Position numbers and translations under genes: made by a program | The notes under the pieces: generated by a model | Databases searched by the model: none | The model's input: the letters and a program-made list of their open reading frames with translations, nothing else | What the model was told of the DNA's origin: nothing | From: Nitrospiria bacterium | GTDB lineage: Bacteria; Nitrospirota; UBA9217 | Length of the DNA stretch: 64,000 bases | Reading direction: 5' to 3' | NCBI GenBank assembly: GCA_919902495.1 | Contig: CAKKRC010000075.1 | Coordinates: forward strand, 1-64,000 | Shown here: piece by piece, positions 7,810 through 16,499 of the stretch | How positions within the stretch are numbered: position 1 is the stretch's first letter | How the letters are laid out: each line of letters starts with the position of its first letter

Positions 7810-9123
7810 TCACTTCTGCCCTTCTTCCACCCGTATCACCATGGTGGGACCGGCAACGCAGTCCATCGTGTTGATCTCGGCCAAAGCGCTCCGCACATTG
7901 CGCTCCACCGCTTCGTGGGTCATCATGACCAGGGGAACAGCCTCCGCGGCGCCGCGTCCCTTCTGGATCACCGACTCGATGCTGATGTTGTTCTTTCCGA
8001 GCACTCCCGAGATCCGCGAAAGGACGCCCGGCTTGTCCAGGGCGGTGAACCGCAAATAGTAGCACGACGTAATATCGTCCATTTTCCGGATCTTCAGGGC
8101 CTCGCGTTCCTTGAACGCGGCAACGGGCATTCTGCCCGCGCAGCCCGCCACCATGTCCCTGCCGATGTCCATGATGTCGCTGACCACGGCGCTCCCCGTG
8201 GGCATGTCGCCGGCGCCCCTGCCGGAGAACATCGTTGAACCAACGGCATTGCCGACGACGTTCAGTGCGTTGAAGACCCCATCCACCGTGGCGATGGAAA
8301 AATCCCCGGGAAGCATGGTGGGATGCACCCGCGCCTCGACCTCGCGGCCGGACCGTTTGGTGATGGCAAGAAGCTTGATCTTGTAGCCGAGGTCTCGGGC
8401 GAATTCGATGTCCAGGGGAGTGATCTTCGAAATGCCCTCGGTATAGATGTCATCGAACTTCACCGGCGTGCCGAAGGCCAGCATGGTCAGGATCGCGAGC
8501 TTATGCGCTGAGTCGATCCCCTCGATGTCGAATGTCGGGTCGGCCTCGGCATACCCTTTCGCCTGTGCCTCCTTCAGCACCTCGTCGAACTTCCTCCCTT
8601 CATTCGTCATGAGGGTCAGGATATAATTGCACGTACCGTTCACGATCCCGTAGATGGATTCGATCTGGTTCGCCGCGAGTCCGTCCCTGAGCGCTCTGAG
8701 GATGGGAATGCCACCGGCCACGGACGCCTCGAAGCCCACGGTCACTCCGGACTTTTCCGCGGCGGCATAGATCTCCTCGCCGTGGACGGCAAGGAGCGCC
8801 TTGTTCGCCGTCACCACGTGCTTCTTGTTCTTGATCGCTTCAAGGATGAACTCTTTGGCGGGTTTGTAACCGCCGATAAGCTCCACCACGATGTCGATGC
8901 CGGGATCGGTGATGAGCCCTTTCGCGTCGTTCGTAAGCTGCACATCGCCGAGTTTGACACCCCGGTCGCGCTTGATGTCCAGGTCGGCGATCTTTTTGAG
9001 CTTCACCGGGATGCCCAGCCTGCGCTTGATGATGTCCGCGTTCTCGATAAGGATGCCCGCAGTGCCCGCGCCTACCGTGCCGAAACCGATGATGCCGACG
9101 TTGATGGATTTCTTCGAAGTCAT
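7810..9123 (-). CDS. hom: homoserine dehydrogenase
   Basis: A 437-residue monofunctional homoserine dehydrogenase, which reduces aspartate semialdehyde to homoserine. The NAD(P) site GIIGFGTVGAGT is at about residues 10-21. VVTANKALLA and GIVNGTCNYILT are the substrate-domain signatures. A C-terminal ACT domain (YYLRFTALDKPGVLSRISG) is present for feedback control. It is the first gene of the minus-strand amino acid and sulfur relay cluster. A strong promoter lies about 250 bases upstream, leaving a long leader. The ATG has an AGGAAGAG ribosome site. Confidence 0.95.
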   Translation of the reverse strand: MTSKKSINVGIIGFGTVGAGTAGILIENADIIKRRLGIPVKLKKIADLDIKRDRGVKLGDVQLTNDAKGLITDPGIDIVVELIGGYKPAKEFILEAIKNKKHVVTANKALLAVHGEEIYAAAEKSGVTVGFEASVAGGIPILRALRDGLAANQIESIYGIVNGTCNYILTLMTNEGRKFDEVLKEAQAKGYAEADPTFDIEGIDSAHKLAILTMLAFGTPVKFDDIYTEGISKITPLDIEFARDLGYKIKLLAITKRSGREVEARVHPTMLPGDFSIATVDGVFNALNVVGNAVGSTMFSGRGAGDMPTGSAVVSDIMDIGRDMVAGCAGRMPVAAFKEREALKIRKMDDITSCYYLRFTALDKPGVLSRISGVLGKNNISIESVIQKGRGAAEAVPLVMMTHEAVERNVRSALAEINTMDCVAGPTMVIRVEEGQK

Positions 9124-9526
9124 TTCAACTCTTCCTCTCTGAATATCTTAGATCCCCCCAAAAAAAAAACGAAATGATCTTCACCTGCCGACGATCGGCC
9201 AGAGAACTGTGTGAGCTCTTGCATGCCGATATTTTTACGTTTATTTGTCGGTTGATGCTTGTGATCCGGGGTCCGCCATGGTAAGCGCGAAATGGGAAAG
9301 GCCTTCCTTATATCCTCTTGTTTCTAAAGAAATTATTATGCTTGTCGGTGTTGAGAAGAGAACAAGGCTGATAATAAAACACCTTGGAACGTTTGTCAAT
9401 ATAAAATCCAGAATGCAGGAGGGAATTCCATCGGGAAATTGAATGGTTATCTTATTTGCTGATGGCGAGGCGACGCGAGCGACGGGCATAGCTGTAACGC
9501 GGTCCGCGATAACGAAACGCTGAGGA
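9124..9526 (-). other. 403-bp gap: long hom leader with hairpin and T tract
   Basis: I see no convincing gene here. Between the hom promoter and ATG the predicted transcript has a leader of about 240 bases. It contains a GCCGA-TCG-TCGGC hairpin (near 9186-9198) followed, 16 bases later, by ten consecutive T residues and six G residues about 40 bases before the hom ATG. The hairpin-to-T distance is too long for a standard terminator. Part upstream of the promoter (9400-9526) shows nothing recognisable. Confidence 0.5.
9371..9399 (-). promoter_or_regulatory. sigma-70 promoter of the hom cluster
   Basis: On the minus strand TTGACA (9399-9394) is separated by exactly 17 bases from TATTAT (9376-9371). 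This is a near-consensus housekeeping promoter pointing at hom, with a predicted start near 9364. Confidence 0.7.
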
Positions 9527-11113
9527 TCAGAACCTCTTTTCCTTCATCAGGTCTTCTTTGAACTTCTCCACCCGCCGGTCCTGCTCGGCTGAATTCCATC
9601 CAAGCTCCCGAGCCATGGTCCCGGCGATCTGCCGTGCCTGCGGCTCGCCGCGGGAAGCAGTGATGCCCGTATGCATTCTCCGAAGAAGGACATCGGAGAT
9701 GGTCTTCGCGCCTTCTTCACGGATACTGTACAGGATCTGGGCGTAGATGTCCATGCTATCCGGCGATATCGGCTCAGCGAGACGCGGGTCGTCCTTCGTG
9801 TAGAGCAATATCCTTTCCACACGCGCTCCGTAGAAATGAATAAGATGCCGCACGATCCCGGGTTCGACGCCAAAGCGTTCTGCCAGCTGCGGCACGGTCT
9901 CTCTCACGTACTCGTTCAGTTCCGCCGGAAGGCTTCCGGCAAGTGGTTCCCTCTGTGTCACGCACAGGGTCTTCTTCCCCAATTTTTTGCATGCTTCATC
10001 CACGACGTCCTCCGCCATATTGCGATAGGTCGTGAACTTGCCGCCGGCAATGGTGATGATGCGCCCCGTCCGCCCCTCCGGGATCACCCGGTGCTTGCGC
10101 GAGATCCTGCTCTCCCGCTCGCCCTCGAACGCCAGCGGACGTATGCCCGCGTAGGTGTAGAGGATCGAGCTCCTTGTGAGGTTCAGTCCGGGCAGGACGC
10201 GTCTGCTCTCGTTCAGGAGATAGTCGACATCGCCGGTATCGGCATGCACCTCGTCCAGGTCGCCGTCGTACTTCGTATCGGTCGTGCCGATAAGGGACCA
10301 TCGGTCCATCGGGATGATGAAGAACATCCTGCCGTCCTTCGACGCCACGAAGAGCGACTGCTCGGACAACTTCGGCACGATCAGGTGAATGCCCTTGGTC
10401 GGACAGATGATCTTTTTCCTGTCGATCCCGCCGGCTTTGCGGACCTGATCGACCCAGGGCCCGCCCGCGTTGATAAGCACCCGGGAACGGAAGGTCAAGG
10501 TAGATCCCGATAGCGTATCGCGGGCTTTCACGATAACGCCGCCGTCGATCTCCTCAATCTTCTCGGCCCCTGTGTAGTTCATCACCGTTGCGCCCGCCTC
10601 CCGCGCGGCCACGATGTTCTCGATCACCAGCCGCTCCGGCAGGATGATCTGGTGGTCGTAGAACAGCGCGCTCCCCGTGAGCCCCGTACGGTTCAGATGG
10701 GGCTCCAGGGAAAGGGTCTTTTCCGTTCCGGACGTGAAGTAATGAGGGATGTCCTTCTCACGGGACAAGAGTTCATAGAGGTGGATGCCGACGGAGATGG
10801 CGGCCCTTCCGTGAGGATCGCCCTGGTAGATGGGGATCAGGATCGGCATGGGCGTTATGAGGTACGGCGCCTGCCTGCGGAGGATGGCCCGTTCCCGGAG
10901 CGCCTCGGCAACGAGGTCCACCTCGAAGTTCGCAAGATACCGCAGCCCGCCGTGCACGAGGCGCGTGGTCTTCGAGCTCACCCCGGACGCGTAATCGCGC
11001 TTTTCCAGAAGCAGCGTCGAAAGCCCGCGCAGCGCGGCGTCCCGCGCCACCCCCGCGCCGGTTATCCCGCCGCCGATGACGATGAGGTCGAATATCTTCT
11101 GAAGAGGGTTCAT
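9527..11113 (-). CDS. glpD: glycerol-3-phosphate dehydrogenase (quinone-linked)
   Basis: A 528-residue FAD enzyme that oxidises sn-glycerol-3-phosphate to dihydroxyacetone phosphate and passes electrons to quinone at the inner membrane. The FAD-binding start FDLIVIGGGITGAGVARDA and the block SSKTTRLVHGGLRYL are family signatures. The C-terminal helical DAO_C-like domain is present, ending in a Lys/Arg-rich tail. The ATG overlaps the stop of the upstream secreted protein gene by four bases (ATGA). With the downstream-acting glycerophosphodiesterase gene nearby it suggests use of phospholipid head groups. Confidence 0.94.
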   Translation of the reverse strand: MNPLQKIFDLIVIGGGITGAGVARDAALRGLSTLLLEKRDYASGVSSKTTRLVHGGLRYLANFEVDLVAEALRERAILRRQAPYLITPMPILIPIYQGDPHGRAAISVGIHLYELLSREKDIPHYFTSGTEKTLSLEPHLNRTGLTGSALFYDHQIILPERLVIENIVAAREAGATVMNYTGAEKIEEIDGGVIVKARDTLSGSTLTFRSRVLINAGGPWVDQVRKAGGIDRKKIICPTKGIHLIVPKLSEQSLFVASKDGRMFFIIPMDRWSLIGTTDTKYDGDLDEVHADTGDVDYLLNESRRVLPGLNLTRSSILYTYAGIRPLAFEGERESRISRKHRVIPEGRTGRIITIAGGKFTTYRNMAEDVVDEACKKLGKKTLCVTQREPLAGSLPAELNEYVRETVPQLAERFGVEPGIVRHLIHFYGARVERILLYTKDDPRLAEPISPDSMDIYAQILYSIREEGAKTISDVLLRRMHTGITASRGEPQARQIAGTMARELGWNSAEQDRRVEKFKEDLMKEKRF

Positions 11114-11991
11114 TCTGCCCTGCCTTGCTGTGCCGGATACGCGACCCGGTACTGAAGCCTGCCGGTCCGGTCATGATCGAAATAGCCGAACGTTCCCAGG
11201 TCCCCGTAGGATTCGAGGGACCCGAGCAGCTTCCCGTCTGCGCCGAACATCCGCTGAAAACGATAGGTTGCCCCTTCTCGGGGAGTCGAGACGTAGTCGA
11301 TGACCTGTACCCGCTCCACCTTGCCGCCCTGTTCCCGGTCCTCCTTCTTCTCGCCGACGAGATTGATGAACGACGAATTGGTGTCGGTCGACGACCAGCC
11401 CATGCGCAGATACTCCCCCTTCTCCGTCTTGATCGAGTGAATGTAATACCCCATGATCTCATGCACGAGCCAGGGCAGGGCATCGGGCCGGAAAGGCCCC
11501 TTCACCCGGGAGACCACCGCGCCGTTGAAATCATAGGTGGCGAACACCGGACCCGGCTCATTCGGCAGCAGAGCCGCATCGTTCCGCACCCTGGCGAGCG
11601 TGTCTGCGGAATAGCCTTTTCCGTCCACCCGGGCAAGTCGCACGGAGGAAGCGATCCGTTCTTTGAAGAGCAGAAGCTGCTTGACCAGTTCGTTCACGAA
11701 CGGCTGGGGGACCTGGACAGCGTTATCACGCGGGCGCTGGTCCTTCGGGTCGCTTCTACGCGGACGCTTGCCCTTCTGCTCGCTGTCACGCCGGCCTCCG
11801 TCCTTCTGCTCAAACAGGTCGGCGCCCTGGAACAGGATGATGCAGCGTCCCGACCCTGCCGCCGACAGGAATTCCTGCTCCGACAACAGGGGAAGATCCT
11901 TCTCCGCTGCGTAGATCGTCCCGTTATACTGTCCTTGGAGAACGAACGGGATTGCGATAAGAAATATGAACGGTCTGACGAAGTTCTTCAT
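11110..11991 (-). CDS. secreted/periplasmic protein of unknown function coupled to glpD
   Basis: I do not recognise this 293-residue protein. It begins MKNFVRPFIFLIAIPFVLQG, a signal peptide or single membrane anchor with a likely cut near AAE. Residues of about 60-92 form a very polar insert rich in Arg, Lys, Asp and Gln, unlike the flanks. The second half is Tyr/Gly/Asp-rich, ending with FGYFDHDRTGRLQYR. Its stop overlaps the glpD start (ATGA), so the two are translationally coupled. The nearest purine-rich ribosome site is 16 bases from the ATG, which is unusually far. A role in glycerophosphodiester handling at the envelope can only be guessed from position. Confidence 0.7.
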   Translation of the reverse strand: MKNFVRPFIFLIAIPFVLQGQYNGTIYAAEKDLPLLSEQEFLSAAGSGRCIILFQGADLFEQKDGGRRDSEQKGKRPRRSDPKDQRPRDNAVQVPQPFVNELVKQLLLFKERIASSVRLARVDGKGYSADTLARVRNDAALLPNEPGPVFATYDFNGAVVSRVKGPFRPDALPWLVHEIMGYYIHSIKTEKGEYLRMGWSSTDTNSSFINLVGEKKEDREQGGKVERVQVIDYVSTPREGATYRFQRMFGADGKLLGSLESYGDLGTFGYFDHDRTGRLQYRVAYPAQQGRAE

Positions 11992-12142
11992 GATATTCTG
12001 ATCAAAGCTCCTTCCAATAATACAATTACCTGCTATTGGCGAATTTGCATAACCATGGAAAACCCACTTTCATCATATTTTTTAGGCATAACGCAAAACG
12101 ATATCCCACTTATACATATAATACTCATAATTACATCACAAT

Positions 12143-12829
12143 CTATCCCACTATTGATCTTAGCATTGCCGGTTCATTACTATAGATCCCATCGGCGCCC
12201 CAAGAGATAAGCCGTTCTGCTTCCTCCCTGGTATCGATGGTCCAAACATAGACTTCGATCTTCTTGCTATGCAAAGAATCTATGAGTTCCTGCGAAACGG
12301 TCTTCCTGTTCAAGCTGATGACAGGATATCCCTTTGCCCGGTATGCGGTCACATCCGATGGTGCGAAGGCGTCAAAGATCCCTGCCGCCCGTACGTTCGG
12401 CATCACCCGTTTCGCATCGATGACCTCCCGTTCTTTGAACGATGAGATCATCAGTTTCCCCTGGTAATCCGTTCCGACGATGTGAGCGGCCGTCAGCGCA
12501 CCGGCACCATCGCTTTTTATCTCAATGTTCAGCCCGACCTTGCCCGCGACAAGGGCAAGCACATCGTTCAGGCTCGGAATAGGCTCGCCGTTCTTCAGCC
12601 TGACCCTGGCAATATCGTCCGCCAGGGACCGTTCGATATCGATGTTGTTGTCCGCGGTCCTCCCGGTCTCCTTATCGTGCATCACGTAGAGGCAGTTATC
12701 GCGGCTTTTCCGGATGTCGAACTCGATCATATCCACCGGAATGGAAAGGGCAAGGCGGAAGGCCTCGAGGGAATTCTCGAGAGCGCGGGAGGAGTCTCCC
12801 CGATGGGCGATGACGAGGGATTTGGGCAT
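12143..12829 (-). CDS. glycerophosphodiester phosphodiesterase
   Basis: A 228-residue GDPD enzyme (GlpQ/UgpQ type) that hydrolyses glycerophosphodiesters to glycerol-3-phosphate and an alcohol. Motifs in order: AHRGDSSRALENS (catalytic His and Arg, residues 8-20), EFDIRKSRDN, VMHDKETGRT (second catalytic His), NIEIKSD and a closing WGADGIYSNEP. No signal peptide is seen, so it is the cytoplasmic UgpQ type. The product would feed GlpD, encoded downstream on the same strand. A gap of about 150 AT-rich bases separates it from the secreted protein gene. Confidence 0.92.
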   Translation of the reverse strand: MPKSLVIAHRGDSSRALENSLEAFRLALSIPVDMIEFDIRKSRDNCLYVMHDKETGRTADNNIDIERSLADDIARVRLKNGEPIPSLNDVLALVAGKVGLNIEIKSDGAGALTAAHIVGTDYQGKLMISSFKEREVIDAKRVMPNVRAAGIFDAFAPSDVTAYRAKGYPVISLNRKTVSQELIDSLHSKKIEVYVWTIDTREEAERLISWGADGIYSNEPAMLRSIVG

Positions 12830-12975
12830 GGCTGGATTATATCAGACGGGCAGGCTCCCTGTCACCATGTACCTGGATCATCGAATAACCTGTTTTCATC
12901 CTGAGGTGAACCTTATTCCGACGGGAGCGAAAGAGCGTTCCTGTGCTTCGGACAGGCAGGCGGTCAAATAAACCG

Positions 12976-13005
12976 TTGACAGGAAAAAAGGATATACGGT
13001 AAACT
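12976..13005 (+). promoter_or_regulatory. candidate promoter for the 13.1-kb glycosyltransferase gene
   Basis: TTGACA (12976-12981), an 18-base spacer and TAAACT (13000-13005) point to the plus-strand gene starting at 13116. The 286-bp space from 12830 separates two divergent genes; nothing else was recognised in it. Confidence 0.45.
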
Positions 13006-13115
13006 GCAAAAACGGGTACCACCTTGATCTTGATCGTGCCCGTACGCATGCTGTGCTGTCTGCCTCCCGCTGCGGGCTTGCGCCTGCTCGTTCACTCGAT
13101 ATCCAGGAGCGTTTT

Positions 13116-14684
13116 GTGTCCTTTTCCCACGGCCCGGACAAGTCACTATACAAGTCACTATACCAGACGATCATCCCCTACCAGGTGCCGTTCATTGCAT
13201 TGGCACTCCTCCTCCTTGCGACATCCCTGTACGATCTCACTTCAGCGCAGTTCAGCGCACCGACGATCATGCGTCAGGCCCAGACCGCCATGCTGTCTGA
13301 GAATTTCGCTCGTGAAGGGTTCAGGCTGCAGGGGCTGTATCTGAATATTCACGGCCACGACCGGCCAGTCATGGCCTATGAGTTCCCTGTCTACAATGCT
13401 ATCGTCGGCATTCTGTTCCTCGCGATCAATTTCAGCCCGATCTGGGGCAAGTTGATAAGCGTACTGGCTTCCGTGCTGGCGCTGTATTTCTTTGCGACCC
13501 TTGTATCGCGACGATATGGTCAGCAGGTGACCCTGTTCGCCGGAGTGTTCTTCCTGCTGTCACCGCTGACCATCATGATGCAGTCAGCGTTCCAGCCTGA
13601 TGCGCTGGCAGTCATGTTCACCCTGTCTGCGCTGCTGGTTTTAGACCGCTGGCACCGGGACAACTCGTATCCATCGCTGGTCCTGTTCAGTCTCCTGCTG
13701 CTCCTCGGCGGGCTTACGAAATATCCGGCGCTGGTACCTTTTGGGCCCGTCATGATCCTTGCCTTTTTTTCGAAGAACGGGCGTTTTCGGACACCTCGCC
13801 TGCTCGAGTTGTTCATCATCATTGTCCTGTTCGCAGTACCGCTGGTGCTCTGGTACACCTATCGCGCGCAGATCACCCATAGCGATTTTGGAACGACCGG
13901 GATGAACTCGATGTTCCTGTTCGGGGATTTAAAACGTTTTTTATCCCCTGCCTACTACATTACCCCTCTCTATATCATCAGTGTCCTGGCGTGCTCCGGC
14001 ATGGGCGCTCTCTTTCTCCTTTTCGGACTGTTCACCAGATCGCCGCTCAACATTGCCATGGCGCTCGGCATCCCGCTTTTTTTTCTCGTCATCCCGACGG
14101 CCAGTGAACAGCATTACTATTTCTTCCCCTGCATCCCCCTGGTGGCGCTGATCATGGCACGGGGCGCTGTTCGGTTCAATGAGCTATGCGGGCAGAGAGA
14201 TATTGTCTTGTTGAAATACGCAACCTATTCCCTCTACGCGCTTGCATGTTTCAGCCTTGCATTGTATATTATGGTCTTACGTCAGGATAACGTGATGTAT
14301 GATGCTGCCAAGACCGTCAATAGGGTATCGGCGCCGCAGGACCTCATCTTCGTCATGAACATGCACAATCGGACGAATGGCTTTGGAGGAAACAACCCGA
14401 CGCTGTTCTACCTGTCGGGAAGAAAAGGCTGGAACATAACGAACACCTTCACGCTCGAGACCAGCCTGGCGCAGATCGAGAAACGGAGGGAGCAGGGCGC
14501 GAAGTGGGTCGTCATAACCTGGTATACTCCCGATCTCGAAACCGTCTTAGAACCATATATCCCGAAAAGCGCGCACACCAGGATCGATCCCGGCATTGAC
14601 GGGAAACACTATTATCAGGAACTGAAAAAGCGCTATACGATCGAGTTCGAATCAAAGAACTACGCGGTGCTCAAATTATTTTGA
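13116..14684 (+). CDS. GT-C family membrane glycosyltransferase (ArnT/PMT-like)
   Basis: A 522-residue integral membrane protein with about a dozen hydrophobic helices followed by a soluble C-terminal domain (from about residue 400: NGFGGNNPTLFYLSG, then WVVITWYTPDLE). This is the plan of polyprenyl-phosphate-dependent GT-C transferases such as ArnT/PMT relatives, which move a sugar from a lipid carrier to an acceptor in the periplasm. I chose GTG at 13116 because AGGAGC lies five bases before it; an in-frame ATG at 13053 lacks a ribosome site. It precedes an epimerase/methyltransferase cassette and probably acts on the same glycan. Donor and acceptor are unknown. Confidence 0.72.
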   Translation: MSFSHGPDKSLYKSLYQTIIPYQVPFIALALLLLATSLYDLTSAQFSAPTIMRQAQTAMLSENFAREGFRLQGLYLNIHGHDRPVMAYEFPVYNAIVGILFLAINFSPIWGKLISVLASVLALYFFATLVSRRYGQQVTLFAGVFFLLSPLTIMMQSAFQPDALAVMFTLSALLVLDRWHRDNSYPSLVLFSLLLLLGGLTKYPALVPFGPVMILAFFSKNGRFRTPRLLELFIIIVLFAVPLVLWYTYRAQITHSDFGTTGMNSMFLFGDLKRFLSPAYYITPLYIISVLACSGMGALFLLFGLFTRSPLNIAMALGIPLFFLVIPTASEQHYYFFPCIPLVALIMARGAVRFNELCGQRDIVLLKYATYSLYALACFSLALYIMVLRQDNVMYDAAKTVNRVSAPQDLIFVMNMHNRTNGFGGNNPTLFYLSGRKGWNITNTFTLETSLAQIEKRREQGAKWVVITWYTPDLETVLEPYIPKSAHTRIDPGIDGKHYYQELKKRYTIEFESKNYAVLKLF

Positions 14685-14751
14685 CCTGCTCCGTATTCCG
14701 CGTGTAACGGATCGAAACGCACCGTGAGCGCATGTCCCGGAAAGGACCCCC

Positions 14752-15807
14752 TTGAAATCCATCCTTATAACAGGATCGTCAGGCCTGATCGGCTCGGAAG
14801 TTACGACATTTTTCCATAATCTCGGCCATGCGGTCCATGGGCTCGACAACAACCAGCGCGCCGTTTTTTTTGGCCCCCCGGGTGATACGCGCTGGAGCCA
14901 ACAACGCCTCACCGCCTCGCTCCCGAACTTCCGGCATCACGAGCTCGACATCCGCGACCGGCAGGGCATCCTTGCGCTGGTGCAGGAACTGCGGCCCGTC
15001 GCTATCATCCACACGGCGGCCCAGCCCTCCCACGACCGTGCGGCCGCTATCCCCTTTGATGATTTCGACACCAATGCGGTCGGCACCCTGAACCTTCTTG
15101 AGGCTGCACGGCAGTTTTGTCCCGAATCGCCGTTCATACATATGTCCACGAACAAGGTGTATGGGGACAGGCCGAATACTATCGCGCTGCGGGAACTGGA
15201 CACTCGCTGGGACTACGACGACCCCCGGTACAGCAACGGGATCGCCGAGGATTTCCCGATCGACCAGTCCAAGCACTCACTGTTCGGCGCCTCCAAGGTG
15301 GCTTCGGATGTCATGGTCCAGGAGTATGGCCGCTACTTCAACATGCCGACCTGTTGCCTCCGCGGGGGGTGCCTCACCGGTCCCAACCATTCCGGCGTCG
15401 AGCTCCACGGTTTCCTGAGCTACCTCGTCAGGTGCAATCTCACGGGCAAGGAATACTCGGTCTTCGGCTACAAGGGCAAGCAGGTCAGGGACAATATCCA
15501 CTCCGAGGATGTGGCCCGCTTCATTCATGCGTTCTATCAGACGCCACGGTCCGGCGAAGTCTACAATCTGGGCGGAGGCAAGAATAACTCGTGCTCGATC
15601 CTGGAAGCTTTTTCCCTCGTTGAGGAGTTCAGCGGGAAAAAACAGGTTTATACCTATGTCGAACAGAACCGCATCGGCGACCACATCTGCTACTACAGCG
15701 ACCTTCGGAAGATGAAAGAGCACTACCCGCAATGGGACATTACGAAGACCTTGCGCCAGACGATCGGAGAGATCGTCGGCTCCTGGCAGAAAAGGATCAC
15801 CATCTGA
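14752..15807 (+). CDS. NAD-dependent sugar epimerase (CDP-paratose 2-epimerase-like)
   Basis: An extended SDR enzyme of 351 residues. It starts [17 protein letters not shown] (GxxGxxG NAD site at residues 8-14). [18 protein letters not shown] follows, characteristic of the CDP-paratose/tyvelose 2-epimerase group. The catalytic Ser-Tyr-Lys region is atypical: STNKVYGD followed by SLFGASK, where Phe stands in the usual Tyr position. The start is TTG, with AAAGGA five bases upstream. The stop overlaps the next ATG by one base. The substrate is unknown; a CDP- or UDP-hexose is likely from the family. Confidence 0.75.
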   Translation: MKSILITGSSGLIGSEVTTFFHNLGHAVHGLDNNQRAVFFGPPGDTRWSQQRLTASLPNFRHHELDIRDRQGILALVQELRPVAIIHTAAQPSHDRAAAIPFDDFDTNAVGTLNLLEAARQFCPESPFIHMSTNKVYGDRPNTIALRELDTRWDYDDPRYSNGIAEDFPIDQSKHSLFGASKVASDVMVQEYGRYFNMPTCCLRGGCLTGPNHSGVELHGFLSYLVRCNLTGKEYSVFGYKGKQVRDNIHSEDVARFIHAFYQTPRSGEVYNLGGGKNNSCSILEAFSLVEEFSGKKQVYTYVEQNRIGDHICYYSDLRKMKEHYPQWDITKTLRQTIGEIVGSWQKRITI

Positions 15808-16499
15808 TGGACCCGCTGTCGAAGACCCTGCAGGGACTCTATGCCGCGAGGTTCGCCGGCACGGCCGACTATCGCAACAGCGTCTGGAGGGTCCTCTGTA
15901 CCGATTTTTTCTCTGCCTTCATCACGGAACGCTCGACGGTGCTGGACCTGGGCGCAGGCTGGGGTGAGTTCATCAACAACATCCCCGCTGATCACAAGAT
16001 CGCCATGGACCTGAACCCGGACACCGGGGCCCTGCTTGCGCCCGGCATTCGGCTCATCCAGCAGGATTGCTCGGTCAGATGGCCGGTCAATGATAATGCA
16101 CTTGACGTGGTTTTCACGAGCAATTTTCTCGAACATCTGACGGACAAGGCGAGCATACAGCGGACCATTGCAGAAGCATACCGATGCCTGAAGGACAACG
16201 GCGCCATTATCTGCCTCGGCCCGAACATCAAATATCTCCCTGGGGAATACTGGGACTTCTGGGACCACCAGGTCCCCCTGACCGACAAGTCGTGCTGCGA
16301 ACTTTTGCAGATTGAGGGCTTCCACATCGAGCGATCGATACCCAGGTTCCTTCCCTACTCGATGTCATCGTCCGGCAGACCGCCGCTCTTTCTCGTCAAA
16401 TGGTACTGCAATCTTCCTGTCCTGTGGCCGCTCTTTGGCAAGCAGTTCCTGATCGTTGCAAAGAAAGGTCCTGCGGCCGAACGGAGCATACGATCATGA
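15807..16499 (+). CDS. class I SAM-dependent methyltransferase
   Basis: A 231-residue methyltransferase with motif I VLDLGAGWGEFI, an acidic strand end at IAMDLNPD, and VVFTSNFLEHL as the motif II/III region. WDFWDHQVPLT is a motif often seen in methyltransferases of polysaccharide loci. The ATG at 15807 overlaps the stop of the epimerase gene (TGATG), and AAAGGATC precedes it. Its stop overlaps the next gene (ATGA). It probably methylates a sugar intermediate made by the flanking epimerases. Confidence 0.82.
   Translation: MDPLSKTLQGLYAARFAGTADYRNSVWRVLCTDFFSAFITERSTVLDLGAGWGEFINNIPADHKIAMDLNPDTGALLAPGIRLIQQDCSVRWPVNDNALDVVFTSNFLEHLTDKASIQRTIAEAYRCLKDNGAIICLGPNIKYLPGEYWDFWDHQVPLTDKSCCELLQIEGFHIERSIPRFLPYSMSSSGRPPLFLVKWYCNLPVLWPLFGKQFLIVAKKGPAAERSIRS

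Noticed and set aside
9241-9489. 82-codon minus-strand open frame upstream of hom
   Set aside because: It spans the strong hom promoter, has no ribosome site or recognisable pattern and is best explained as leader DNA.
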